Shown: positions 17,127 through 26,507 of the stretch, one piece after another
Layout: each line of letters starts with the position of its first letter
Numbering within the stretch: position 1 is the stretch's first letter
NCBI GenBank assembly: GCA_016719605.1
Contig: JADJYW010000008.1
Span: 310,001-374,000 of the forward strand
DNA from: Lewinellaceae bacterium
GTDB lineage: Bacteria; Bacteroidota; Bacteroidia; Chitinophagales; Saprospiraceae
DNA: 64,000 nucleotides
Reading direction: 5' to 3'
The notes under the pieces: model-generated
Databases searched by the model: none
What the model was told of the DNA's origin: nothing
The model's input: only the letters and a program-made list of their open reading frames with translations
Position numbers and translations under genes: made by a program

Positions 17127-17650
17127 ATGACGAACGAATTGGTACACGCCCGCATCGAACAACAGCGCCCCGGCTTGCTCGTCGGCTATGAGACTGCCTA
17201 CGACGGTATGTTGTCGGTGGAAACGAGCCGGGAGCAGATTGGGGCGTTGCTGGAGTTTTTGCGCGACGACGAGTCGTTGCAGTTTCATTTCTTGACCACC
17301 TGTGCGGCATCCATTTTCCGGAAGAAAAGACCGCGAACTGTGCGTCATGTACCAACTGCACAACTGGCGCAAGAACATCCGCATCCGGGTGAAAGTATTT
17401 TTCCCGGTGGAAGACCCGCACCTGCCCACGGCTACTACCCTTTGGGCGGCAGCCAACTGGATGGAACGAAACCTACGATTTCTACGGTGTGCGTTTCGTC
17501 GGCCACCCCAACCTGACCCGAATCCTGAATGTGGAAGACCTCGACGTGTTCCCGATGCGCAAAGAGTACCGCCTGGAAGACGGAACGCGGACGGACAAGG
17601 ACGACCGGTTTTTTGGGCGGGAGGGGCATGAAGGGCGGCAATTTGACTAA
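17127..17650 (+). CDS. nuoC: NADH-quinone oxidoreductase subunit C (frameshifted)
   Basis: Peripheral-arm subunit bridging B and D. ATG at 17127 (MTNELVHARIEQQRPGLL). Three frames join: FLRDDESLQFHFLTT, then KDRELCVMYQLHNWRKNIRI and KVFFPVEDPHLPTATTLWAA, then ETYDFYGVRFVGHPNLTRIL and FPMRKEYRLEDGTRTDKDDR. The ERE/YDxFGV-type signature of the 30-kDa subunit is recognisable. Shifts lie near 17300-17330 and 17465. It stops at 17650, eight bases before nuoD. Confidence 0.9.
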
Positions 17651-17658
17651 AAAAATCT

Positions 17659-18864
17659 ATGCAAATACAATCCTACTTTTCCCAACTCGACAGCATTGAG
17701 GGCGAACTCGCTACCCTCAACCTCGGCCCGACACACCCGGCCACGCACGGTATTTTCCAAAACGTGCTGAAAATGAACGGGGAAAAGATCGTCAGCGCCG
17801 AACCGACTATCGGGTATATCCACCGGGCGTTTGAGAAACTCGCCGAGCACCGCCCATACAACCAGATCACCCCGATCACCGACCGGCTGAACTACTGCTC
17901 TTCGCCCATCAACAACATGGGCTGGCACATGACGGTAGAAAAACTCGCCAAAATTGAGGTGCCCAAACGCGCCCAATACATGCGCGTCATCGTCATGGAA
18001 CTGGCGCGTATCGCCGACCACCTCGTCTGCGATGCAGTCATCGGCGTGGACACCGGGGCGCTTACCGGCTTCACCTACATGTTTCAGGAGCGGGAGCGTA
18101 TTTATGATATGTACGAGGAAGTATGTGGCACCCGCCTCACCACCAACGTAGGCCGTATCGGCGGAATGGAGCGCGATTTCACCCGGCTTTTCACCAAAAA
18201 CTGCGCACTTTTCTCAAAACCTTCCCGGCTAAATTCGAGGAATTCAATAAGCTCCTGGAACGCAACCGCATTTTTATGGACCGCACCATGGGGCGCCGGC
18301 CCCATCGAAGCCGAACGCGCCATGGCTTACGGATTCACCGGCCCAACCTGCGCGCCTGCGGCATGGATTACGACGTGCGGGTCATGCAGCCCCTATTCTT
18401 CCTACGAAGATTTCGATTTTATCATTCCGGTGGGGACACAAGGCGATACCTACGACCGGTTCATGGTGCGCCAGGAGGGAAATCCGCCAGAGTCTGCGCA
18501 TCATCCACCAGGCCTACGACAACCTGCCGACAGGCGATTACCACGCCGATGTACCCGACTACTACCTGCCGGAAAAGCCCGATGTGTACACCAAAATGGA
18601 GGCCCTGATTTACCATTTCAAAATCGTTATGGGCGAGGTGCCTATCCCCAAGGGCGAGGTGTACCATGCGGTGGAAGGTGGCAACCGCGGCTCGGTTTTT
18701 ACCTCGTCAGTGACGGCGGGCGGCAACCCTACCGGTTGCATTTCCGTCGGCCATGCTTCATTTACTACCAGGCTTATCCCGAAATGGTGAAAGGCTCCAT
18801 GCTGTCCGACGCGATTCTCACCATGTCGAGCATGAATGTGATTGCGGGAGAACTGGATGCATAA
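17659..18864 (+). CDS. nuoD: NADH-quinone oxidoreductase subunit D (several frameshifts)
   Basis: 49-kDa quinone-site subunit. Opens LNLGPTHPATHGIFQNVLKM with the quinone-site His, then IGYIHRAFEKLAEHRPYNQI, RLNYCSSPINNMGWHMTVEK and AIGVDTG-type VIGVDTGALTGFTYMFQERE. Past shifts near 18190, 18390, 18480 and 18695 it continues FLKTFPAKFEEFNKLLERNR, GPNLRACGMDYDVRVMQP, DFIIPVGTQGDTYDRFMVR and MVKGSMLSDAIL. Length ~402 is normal, so nothing large is missing. Uma2 follows 12 bases later. Confidence 0.92.
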   Translation: MQIQSYFSQLDSIEGELATLNLGPTHPATHGIFQNVLKMNGEKIVSAEPTIGYIHRAFEKLAEHRPYNQITPITDRLNYCSSPINNMGWHMTVEKLAKIEVPKRAQYMRVIVMELARIADHLVCDAVIGVDTGALTGFTYMFQERERIYDMYEEVCGTRLTTNVGRIGGMERDFTRLFTKNCALFSKPSRLNSRNSISSWNATAFLWTAPWGAGPIEAERAMAYGFTGPTCAPAAWITTCGSCSPYSSYEDFDFIIPVGTQGDTYDRFMVRQEGNPPESAHHPPGLRQPADRRLPRRCTRLLPAGKARCVHQNGGPDLPFQNRYGRGAYPQGRGVPCGGRWQPRLGFYLVSDGGRQPYRLHFRRPCFIYYQAYPEMVKGSMLSDAILTMSSMNVIAGELDA

Positions 18865-18876
18865 CGATGCACGCAA

Positions 18877-19476
18877 ATGAATAAAATCACAGACATCGGG
18901 CAACTCGACTTAAACGGCACCTATACCTACGCAAACTACCTGACGTGGCGGTTTGAGGAGCGCGTGGAACTGATCTGGGGAAAGGTGTTTCGACTTTTCC
19001 AGCACCTTCCATGCGACATCAAAAGGTATCCGAGTGCTTTGTTGAGAGGCCTGTTTGCGCATTTTGAAAAACATACCTGTACTGTTTTCCATGCCCCGTT
19101 TGATGTACGCCTCGTTGACCAAAAGAAAGCACGAAAGCCAACAAGGATATTTTTACCGTGGTACAATCCGGATATCTGTGTGATTTGTGACGAATCTAAA
19201 CTGGACGATAAAGGTTGTCTCGGCGCACTGGACTGGATTATCGAGATTTTATCGCCAGGAACAGCCAAAAAGACCTCAAGATCAAATACGACTTGTACCA
19301 AGAAAACGGAGTGAGAATACTGGATCGTTCACCCCAATGACCAATACATTCAAGGCCTACTCCCTCGAAAACGGGAAATATGGCGAAATGCGACTTTATA
19401 CCGAGGAAGACAACGCTGCGGCCCCGCTTTTCCCCTGACCATTAAACTTCCGCTCCCAGATATTTTGAATAAATGA
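18877..19476 (+). CDS. Uma2-family (DUF820) nuclease-fold protein (frameshifted), between nuoD and nuoE
   Basis: ATG at 18877. Reads TYTYANYLTWRFEERVELIW, then across shifts PAPSMRHQKVS and SALLRGLFAHFEKHTCTVFH, APFDVRLVDQKKARKPNKD, QPDICVICDESKLDDKGCLG, DWIIEILSPGNSQKDLKIKY and VREYWIVHPNDQYIQAYSL. This is the standard Uma2 PD-(D/E)XK layout (PDICVICD, EILSPG, DLKIKYDLY). About 200 residues. The stop overlaps the nuoE ATG (19473), so it is built into the operon. Biological role of Uma2 proteins is unknown. Confidence 0.85.
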
Positions 19477-19996
19477 ACACAACACTATCTCCATCTCCCA
19501 ACGACGCTCCCTTCCGCTACTGCCCCAGAAGCCTTAGCGGAGGTGCTGGCACTGACAAAGAAATACCCCGAAGGCAGAGGCAAGAGCGCGATCATCCGTG
19601 CCCTGCACATTGCCCAGGAAGAAAATCACGGCTGGCTGAACATTGCTGCCATGGATCATGTGGCCGAGGTGCTCGGTATCACCCCGATTGAGGTGTACGA
19701 AGTAGCCACGTTTTACTCCATGTACAATCTGGAGCCGGTTGGAAAATACGTCCTTGAATTTTTGCCATACCGGCCCCTGCGCGATGAGGGCGCTGAACGG
19801 CTCATCGCGTACACCCAACAAAACTCGGCATCCGCACCGGCCAAAACCACACCCGACGGGCTGTTTACCCTCAAAGAAGTGGAATGCCTCGGCGCCTGCG
19901 GCTATGCCCCCCGATGCAGGTCGGCGAGTTCTACCACGAGCACCTGAACGAAGAAAAATGGACCAATTCATCGAAGACTGCAAGCAGGAAAGGTGA
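19473..19996 (+). CDS. nuoE: NADH-quinone oxidoreductase subunit E (frameshifted)
   Basis: 24-kDa subunit with the [2Fe-2S] cluster N1a. ATG at 19473. A shift near 19525 leads to EVLALTKKYPEGRGKSAIIR, AQEENHGWLNIAAMDHVAEV and VYEVATFYSMYNLEPVGKYV. The cluster ligands appear as EFCHTGPCAMR in a shifted frame near 19760 and VECLGACGYAP at ~19885. It ends FIEDCKQER at 19996. Normal length (~170). Confidence 0.9.
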
Positions 19997-20022
19997 ATAA
20001 AGGCACCTGGAAATGCATTGAG

Positions 20023-20118
20023 GGTTGGAGGTTGGGGTTGGAAGGTTTCTGGTTAGCGAACCCTCAACCAGAAACCTTCCAACCAGAAACCTTCCAACCT
20101 TCCAACCCTCTCTAACCA
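20023..20118 (+). repeat. inverted-array repeat, copy 4
   Basis: GGTTGGAAGGTTTCTGG, apex GGTTAGCGAACCC, then AACCAGAAACCTTCCAACC units, between nuoE and the DUF2750 gene. Confidence 0.85.
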
Positions 20119-20131
20119 GCAACCATAAAAC

Positions 20132-20528
20132 ATGCTGACACAACAACAGATTGAAGAAATCCTGGCGAAAAAGCCGGAAGCGCGCGTTACAAGTATTTTT
20201 ATCCGCACCGCAACGGCGGAAGAAGAGGTTTGGGGCCTTGTGGATGGCGAAGAGGGCTGGCTTCTGCTGGAAGATGACGAAGATGACACGGATGTGTTCA
20301 CCGTATTTCCGAAGGCTGAATTCGCGGAGATTTTTAAGGAAAAAGGCGGCTTTGAGGAGTTCAACGTAGAAGTGCTTGACCTGGCAGAATTCCTGGAATG
20401 GCTCGCGACTTTGAAGCGGACAAGATGAAAGTGGCGGTATTCCCACGCCCGATTTTCAGAGCGCGGTGATGACCCCGGCACAATTGCGAACCGATTTCCA
20501 AATTGAGTTTGACAAAGAACAAGAATAA
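20132..20528 (+). CDS. DUF2750-like small protein (frameshifted), between nuoE and nuoF
   Basis: ATG at 20132. Reads EEEVWGLVDGEEGWLLLEDD, TVFPKAEFAEIF and LDLAEFLEWLATLK. Past a shift near 20425 it gives ADKMKVAVFP and DFQSAVMTPAQLRTDFQIEF, stop at 20526. The VWGL...GW.LLEDD...FP...FA and the closing VFP...P..L..D match DUF2750. About 130 residues, acidic, cytosolic; function unknown. Confidence 0.6.
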
Positions 20529-20534
20529 GGTTGA

Positions 20535-20595
20535 ACCGCAGAGACGCAGAACCGCCGAGTTGTTTTTAAAACTCCCGCCTCCGCGTCTCTGCGGT
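20535..20595. repeat. 13-base inverted repeat before nuoF
   Basis: ACCGCAGAGACGC at 20535-20547 and its exact complement GCGTCTCTGCGGT at 20583-20595, 35 bases apart. This resembles the ACCGCAGAGACGCAGAG intergenic repeat seen in many bacterial genomes. Confidence 0.7.
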
Positions 20596-20625
20596 GAAAA
20601 ATACCGCGCCGCAGCGGTCGAAGAT

Positions 20626-21956
20626 ATGTCCAGAAAATTACTACTCGAACACGCCCACATCCCGGGCATCCACTCCTACGAGGTGTACCGCAACACGGCG
20701 GCTACCGCTCCGTGGAAAAAGCACTCAAAACTATGTCGCCCGAGGCGGTGCTGGAAGAAGTGAAAAATCCGGCCTTGCGCGGACGCGGCGGCGCGGGCTT
20801 CCCACCGGCATGAAATGGTCTTTCTGGCCAAGCCGGAGGGTGTGCCCCGTTACCTGCTTTGCAACGCCGATGAGTCGGAACCCGGCACCTTCAGGACCGC
20901 TTCCTGATGGAGAAAATCCCACCTGCTTATCGAGGGCATGATTTCGTCGTCGTTTGCGCTGGGCGCCAACACCGCGTATATCTATATCCGCGGTGAATAC
21001 TCCTGGATTGTGTTTATCCTGAAAAAGCCATCGCCGAGGCGTATGCTGCGGGTTGGCTGGGCAAAAACATCCTCGGCTCGGGCTTTGATCTGGATTTGTA
21101 CGTCAACCCCGGCGCGGGCGCGTACATCTGTGGAGAAGAGACTGCGCTGATCGAAAGTCTGGAGGGCAAACGCGGCAACCCGCGCATCAAGCCGCCATTC
21201 CCCGCCGTGAAAGGGCTGTGGCAATGCCCGACGGTGGTAAACAACGTGAAACCCTCGCTGCCGTAGTGCCGATTGTGAACGACGGTGGCGACGAGTACGC
21301 CAAAATTGGTATCGGGAAAAGTACCGGCACCAAACTCATGTCGGCCGGCGGCAACATCAACAAACCCGGCGTGTACGAAATAGAAATGGGTCTCGATGGA
21401 GGAATTCATCTACTCCGACGCGTGGTGCGGCGGCATCAAACGCGGCAAACGCCTCAAGGCCTGCGTGCCCGGCGGCTCGTCGGTGCCCATCCTGCCGCAC
21501 TATTTAGTCACCAAAACGGCTGCCGGCGAAGACCGTCTGATGACCTACGAAAGTCTGGCCGACGGCGGTTTTGCCACCGGCTCCATGCTCGGCTCCGGCG
21601 GTTTTATCGTGTACGACGAAGACCAGTGCATCGTGCGCAACACCTGGAATTTCACGCGTTTTTACCACCACGAGTCCTGCGGCCAGTGTTCGCCCTGCCG
21701 CGAGGGCACCGGCTGGATGGAAAAAGTGCTCTGGCGCCTCGAAAACGGCCAGGGCAAGTTGAGCGACATGGACCTGCTGGTGGACGTGGCCAAAAAGATC
21801 GAAGGCAACACCATTTGTCCGCTCGGCGATGCGGCGGCCTGGCCCGTGGCCTCGGCCATCCGGCATTTCCGGGAGGAGTTCGAGTGGCATGTGACGGAGC
21901 GGGAGGCGTGTATGCAGGGGAATTATGGGTTGGTAAGAGAGAAGATGGCGGTGTGA
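20626..21956 (+). CDS. nuoF: NADH-quinone oxidoreductase subunit F (several frameshifts)
   Basis: 51-kDa NADH- and FMN-binding subunit with cluster N3. ATG at 20626 (MSRKLLLEHAHIPGIHSYEV). The pieces give ALRGRGGAGFPTGMKW (FMN), YLLCNADESEPGTF, NPGAGAYICGEETALIESLE (NADH), FSGNIN-equivalent LMSAGGNINKPGVYEIEMG, then ESCGQCSPCREGTGWMEKVL and EGNTICPLGDAAAWPVAS (the four cluster Cys). Shifts lie near 20695, 20810, 20905, 21020 and 21400. Length ~440 is normal. Confidence 0.92.
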
Positions 21957-21990
21957 ACAAATCTCTATTCTTCAATCAAATTAGGTAAGC

Positions 21991-22404
21991 ATGGCAAAAT
22001 GGATATTTCTGGCCCTAATTTGTTTGGCATCTTGCAAAAACGCTTGATCCGCCTAACAGTATGGTACAAAAAACACACGGAAAAAGCCACTGTTTTTAAT
22101 AAAACTACCTCCGTCATATCAAAATGACGCGTGGTTCGACGGAGGGAATATTGAGATAACGCAAACCCAAAAGAGGGAGGGTTTTTGCAGTTTGAAGCAT
22201 CTGGAACTGTAAATCAAGCATCAGTTTTGTCGCCCAACTGGGAAGTAGAAAACCCATCTAAAATTGAAGATTATTCTGAAGTCAAGGAAGTATTTTTAAT
22301 ACTCAATATGCAAGTTCAATTGATGTGACGGAGTTAAGGGGAACTTATTGATCCTCTATGGTTCCTGCAATATCGCAGGGTCTTACAAACTAATACTAAA
22401 ATGA
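21991..22404 (+). pseudogene. small lipoprotein, frameshifted, between nuoF and the DUF2281 gene
   Basis: ATG at 21991 gives MAKWIFLALICLASCKN, a lipoprotein signal with Cys at ~15. Reading then continues in other frames: LPPSYQNDAWFDGGNIEITQ, FEASGTVNQASVLSPNWEVE, YASSIDVTELRGTY and LILYGSCNIAGSYKLILK, stop at 22404. At least three shifts. Unrecognised. Whether decayed or only mis-sequenced cannot be told. Confidence 0.5.
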
Positions 22405-22451
22405 CCATCAAGACCTCGGTCTGTGTTGTTGGTTAAAATAAAACGTACGCT

Positions 22452-22655
22452 ATGACAGAACAACTCATTCTCCGTGAACTGCACAGCCTGCCTGAGTCGC
22501 TCAAGTTGGAAGTACTCCACTTTGTGCAATTTCTGAAACAAGAAAAAACCAAAGAGGTGAAACCTACGCGTCCGAAACGTAAAGCCGGCAGCGCAGAAGG
22601 CAAATATGTCCTTGCGCCCGATTTCGACGCACCGCTGGAAGATTTTAAAGAATAA
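22452..22655 (+). CDS. DUF2281-type antitoxin-like protein
   Basis: 67 residues: MTEQLILRELHSLPESLKLE, VLHFVQFLKQEKTKEV, then a basic linker and the acidic end PDFDAPLEDFKE. The N-terminus matches DUF2281, common as the first gene of toxin-antitoxin pairs. Here the next gene, 14 bases on, is a nucleotidyltransferase, so the pair could be a non-standard TA module. Intact. Confidence 0.7.
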   Translation: MTEQLILRELHSLPESLKLEVLHFVQFLKQEKTKEVKPTRPKRKAGSAEGKYVLAPDFDAPLEDFKE

Positions 22656-22669
22656 ACGAATTTGGTAAA

Positions 22670-23430
22670 ATGACCACACACATCCAATCCCAACTCACCC
22701 AACTCGCCCGCGCACACGACATCAAAATCCTGTACGCGGTGGAGAGCGGCAGCCGGGCGTGGGGCTTCGCCTCCGCGAACAGCGACTGGGATGTGCGGTT
22801 TATTTACATACACCGGGAGGATTGGTACCTCTCAATTGACGACAAGAAGGACAGTATCGAAATCATGCTGCCCGACGACCTCGACCTGAGCGGGTGGGAA
22901 TTGCGCAAAGCCCTGCGGCTGTTCCGAAAATCCAATCCGCCCCTGCTGGAATGGCTGAACAGCCCGATTGTATATCTGGAAGACCACGATTTCACCAACC
23001 AAATGCGAACGGCGGCGCGTACATTCTTTAATCCAAAATCCTGCCTGTACCATTACCTGAGCATGGCAAAAGGCAATTTTCGAGAGTACCTGCAACGCGA
23101 CACCGTGAAAATGAAAAAGTACTTTTACGTGTTGCGTCCGATACTGGCTTGTATGTGGATCGAACGGACAAACACTATGGCGCCGACGGAATTTCATAAA
23201 CTTCTGGATGCCGAAGTGCCCGCAGGTAACTTGCGGACAGAAATTGATAAACTGCTGGCCCGAAAATCAGTGGCGAAGAGTTGGGCGAAGACGCCCGAAT
23301 TGATGCACTGAACCATTTTTTAGAAGAAAAAATCGAATACTATACCCAATACCTGAAGGACTACCAAGTGCTGATTCAACCGGACACGGAACACCTGAAC
23401 CGGATTTTCAGGACGACCCTGGCAGGCTAA
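22670..23430 (+). CDS. YcgL/RlaP-type nucleotidyltransferase (frameshifted)
   Basis: ATG at 22670. The polymerase-beta signature is plain: YAVESGSRAWGFASANSDWD, then VRFIYIHREDWYLSIDDKKD (G-S-x(8-9)-S-D-x-D, catalytic Asp in SDWD at ~42). LFRKSNPPLLEWLNSPIVYL and YHYLSMAKGNFREYLQ follow. A shift near 23260 leads to SGEELGEDARIDALNHFLEE and a TAA at 23428. About 253 residues, the family's usual size. Related proteins act on tRNA or nucleotides; the substrate here is unknown. Confidence 0.75.
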
Positions 23431-23443
23431 AATGCAATATACA

Positions 23444-24182
23444 ATGCCCAAAGTAAAAATAGACGGTTTCAGAAGTTGAAGTGCCCGAGGGCACCACTAT
23501 CCTGAACGCGGCGCGGCAGATTGGCGGCGATATCGTGCCGCCCGCCATGTGCTACTACTCCACGCTGAAAGGCTCCGGCGGCAAGTGCCGCACTTGCCTC
23601 GTGAAGGTCGTCAAAGGTTCGGAAAAAGACCCCCGGCCCATGCCCAAACTCGTGGCTTCCTGCCAGCAAACCGTCATGGACGGCATGGAAGTGGCCAATA
23701 TCAGCAGCGACGAAGTGCTCAACGCCCGCCGCTACCGTTGTGTGCATGTAGCCAATCAGCGCTGACGGAAAATCGCGTACACGGCGTCGTCTATCGCGGC
23801 GACCATGCCGAGATCAGCACTTTCATCGAAAAGGCGATTGACAATGATTTTTCCGGCAACGTCATTGACGTGTGCCCTGTAGGCGCCCTCACCGACCGCA
23901 CGTTCCGATTCAAAAGTCGCGTGGTTCCTCAACCCGATGAACGCCCACCGCGACTGCGATAAATGCACCGGAAAAGCGGTGGCCTGGATGTACGGCGGCG
24001 AAATTTATCGCATCACCGCCCGCAAAGACCGCTACGGCGAGGTACATGATTTTATCTGCAATACCTGCCGTTTTGAAAAAAAGAACACTGCCGACTGGGT
24101 GATCGAAGGCCCGCGGGAAATAGACCGCCATTCCGTTATTTCCCAAAATCACTACGACGGCGCTTCAACAACTGTGCGCTAA
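23444..24182 (+). CDS. nuoG: NADH-quinone oxidoreductase subunit G, short type, lacking the N4/N5 ligand segment
   Basis: ATG at 23444 (MPKVKIDG; 23432 is possible). After a shift near 23465: VEVPEGTTILNAARQIGGDI, MCYYSTLKGSGGKCRTCLVK ([2Fe-2S] N1b Cys) and PMPKLVASCQQTVMDGMEV. Then VLNARRYRCVHVANQ joins directly. Relatives have about 65-70 residues here with HPLDCPVCDQAGEC and the first Cys of CILCYRC. It continues RVHGVVYRGDHAEISTFIEK, IDVCPVGALTDRTFRFKSR and FICNTCRFEKKNTADW. About 246 residues. The joint is in frame, so cluster ligands are missing in this sequence. Confidence 0.85.
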
Positions 24183-24209
24183 ACAGATCAATCAGAATAA
24201 TCGAATTCA

Positions 24210-25268
24210 ATGATACTTCTATTTACTTTTTCTCTGATACTCGAAAAAATGCTGCTCGTGCTCGTGCTGTTCGTTATCACGTTGACGGTAGCGGCTTACG
24301 CCACCTTTGGCGAGCGCAAAGTGGCTGCCGCCATGCAGGACCGCGTCGGCCCAGACCGCGCAGGCCCTTTGGGCTGCTCCAACCCGCAGCCGACGGCATC
24401 AAGTTTTTTACCAAGGAAGACTTTATGCCCACTCTGCTGAACGCTGGTTGTACATTCTGGCGCCTGGATCATCTATGTTTGTAGCCTGCATGACCAGTGC
24501 GGTTATCCCTGGGGCACCGGAACTGACGCTGTTTGGCCGCCCCATCGCGTTGCAGGTGACGGACCTGAACATCGGGATTCTGTACATCATGGGCTTCCAC
24601 CTCCCTCGGGGTGTACGGCATTATGATCGGCGGCTGGGCGTCCAACAACAAGTATGCCCTGTACGGCGCCATTCGCGCTTCCGCCCAAATGATTTCGTAC
24701 GAACTGGCTATGGGCCTGGCGCTCATTGCGGTAGTGATGCTCACCGGCACGCTCAGCCTCAAAGAAATGGCTGAACAGCAGGCCGGGTTGAACTGGAATG
24801 TCTGGTATCAACCCTTGGGTTTTCTGCTGTTTTTCATCTGCGCACTGGCCGAATGCAACCGTGCCCCCGTTCGATATGGCCGAGTGCGAGACCGAATTGA
24901 TCGGCGGTTACCACACCGAGTACAGTTCCATGAAACTGGGCCTTTTCCTGTTTGCGGAGTACATCAACATGTTCGTCGCCTGCGCCGTCATTGCCACAGT
25001 CTATTTCGGCGGATACAATTTTCCCGGCATTGACCCCGGCTGGCTTGGCGGACTCATGGGGCCCATCGTGATGTTCGCAAAGACCTTTTTCTTCATCTTT
25101 GTGTTCATGTGGATCCGCTGGACGCTGCCCCGCTTCCGCTACGACCAGCTCATGCGCCTCGGCTGGAAAACCCTCGTGCCGCTGGCTATTGTGAATATGT
25201 TGCTGACCGGGGCGGGGTGCTATGGCTGGGGAAGTAGCCAGAGTCGTATTTTGTACACTTTTAATTGA
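24210..25268 (+). CDS. nuoH: NADH-quinone oxidoreductase subunit H (frameshifted)
   Basis: Quinone-channel membrane subunit. Reads AAYATFGERKVAAAMQDRVG, then GIKFFTKEDFMP, YGIMIGGWASNNKYALYGAI, RASAQMISYELAMGLALIAV, APFDMAECETELIGGYHTEY and SSMKLGLFLFAEYINMFVAC. Conserved acidic loop residues are present. Shifts near 24365, 24430, 24600 and 24870 follow short runs. Length ~350 is normal. Confidence 0.92.
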
Positions 25269-25275
25269 AAAAACA

Positions 25276-25476
25276 ATGAGTTCGATAACATTGAATTTTG
25301 AGGATAAGCAACTTGTACAACTTCGTGCAAAGGCCAAAGAAATGCAGTTGGCTTCTGTAGAAGAATTGCTTTTGAAAATAGCAACCGACTTGCTGGAGTC
25401 CCGCGAGGCAAAATTTGAGACTGCAATGCAGTATGTTTTGAAAAAAAATACAGAACTGTATAAACGCCTTGCCTGA
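25276..25476 (+). CDS. antitoxin of a Doc-type toxin-antitoxin pair
   Basis: 66 residues from the ATG at 25276; an upstream start inside nuoH is rejected. MSSITLNFEDKQLVQLRAKA, SVEELLLKIATDLLES, then AMQYVLKKNTELYKRL. A ribbon-helix-helix-like short protein whose stop overlaps the Doc ATG (TGATG at 25474-25478), the classic coupled arrangement. Seven bases after nuoH. Confidence 0.7.
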   Translation: MSSITLNFEDKQLVQLRAKAKEMQLASVEELLLKIATDLLESREAKFETAMQYVLKKNTELYKRLA

Positions 25477-25858
25477 TGTTTTACCTTGAATTGGACGAAG
25501 TGGTGCGTCTCCATGCAGCTATTATCTCCGCATCAGGGGGCCTGAGCGGTATTCGGGAAATAGGAGGACTTGAATCGGCCATTTCCCAACCACAGATGGA
25601 GATGTTTGGTGCGGAGCTTATCCAACTATTTTTGAAAAGGCTGGGATTTTGGGCTTTTCAATTATCCTCAATCACCCTTTTTTAGATGGGAACAAACGAA
25701 TTGGTCATGCTGCAATGGAAACCTTTTTATTTATGAATGGATTCGAAATTGAGGCATCTGTTGACGAGCAGGAATCTATCATCCTCCGCGTCGCCGCCGG
25801 CGAAATGCCCAAAGAAGCCTTTACCGAGTGGCTGAAGTCAAAAAATCAAATCTGTTGA
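25476..25858 (+). CDS. doc: Doc/Fic-fold toxin (frameshifted)
   Basis: ATG at 25476: ELDEVVRLHAAIISASGGLS and IREIGGLESAISQPQMEMFG, the start of death-on-curing proteins. After a shift near 25620 comes AILGFSIILNHPFLDGNKRI with the Fic motif HPFLDGNKR (His ~67, DGNK). The end reads AGEMPKEAFTEWLKSK. About 127 residues, normal. Doc toxins phosphorylate EF-Tu; the partner antitoxin lies just upstream. Sits between nuoH and nuoI. Confidence 0.85.
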
Positions 25859-25892
25859 ATCTCTGTGAGCCTTTGTGGCATAAATAAATAAA

Positions 25893-26507
25893 ATGCAACC
25901 ACTAACCACGCGCTCCAAACTCGTCGTCCACAAGGAGATGAATTTCTGGGAGCGCATCTATTTGCCGGCAATTTTCAAAGGAATGTGGACCACGCTGAAA
26001 CACTTCCTTCGGGTCGTTTTTACGAAATCGAATACCGTCAACACTCCAGAAGTGAAGCGTCCATTTGCTCCCGTTTGGCGCGGCTGGCATGTACTCAAGC
26101 GCGACGACGAGGGCCGCGAACGCTGTACTGCCTGTGGCTTGTGTGCCGTGGCCTGCCCTGCAGAAGCCATCACAATGGAAGCCGCCGAGCGGGAAAAAGG
26201 CGAAGAAAAATTGTACCGCGAAGAGAAGTACGCCGCTGTGTATGAGATCAACATGCTGCGCTGCATCTTCTGCGGCCTGTGTGAAGAAGCCTGCCCGAAA
26301 GAAGCCATCTTCCTCACCGACCGCATTGTGCCGAGCGACTATGTGCGCCAAAATTTCATTTTTGGCAAAGACCTGCTCGTGGAAGGCACGGAACCTGAAA
26401 CCCGCATTGACGTGTCCAAACGCCAAAAACATATCACCGAAATAAAGGACTCCCCCTCCTTTGGAGGGGGTGAGGGGGGAGGCCATCAACAGCAAACAGC
26501 CGTATGA
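25893..26507 (+). CDS. nuoI: NADH-quinone oxidoreductase subunit I
   Basis: 204 residues, intact. Two [4Fe-4S] motifs for clusters N6a/N6b: ERCTACGLCAVACPAEAITM (~70-89) and LRCIFCGLCEEACPKEAIFL (~125-144). N-terminal amphipathic part WERIYLPAIFKGMWTTLKHF. The last ~20 residues (SPSFGGGEGGGHQQQTAV) are encoded by a CCCTCCTTTGGAGGGGG repeat-like stretch and look like a recent extension. The stop overlaps the nuoJ ATG (26504). Confidence 0.95.
   Translation: MQPLTTRSKLVVHKEMNFWERIYLPAIFKGMWTTLKHFLRVVFTKSNTVNTPEVKRPFAPVWRGWHVLKRDDEGRERCTACGLCAVACPAEAITMEAAEREKGEEKLYREEKYAAVYEINMLRCIFCGLCEEACPKEAIFLTDRIVPSDYVRQNFIFGKDLLVEGTEPETRIDVSKRQKHITEIKDSPSFGGGEGGGHQQQTAV

Noticed and set aside
15880..24182. 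nuo genes as true pseudogenes
   Set aside because: Too many essential genes are affected while residues on both sides of every shift remain fully conserved; error in the sequence is the simpler reading.
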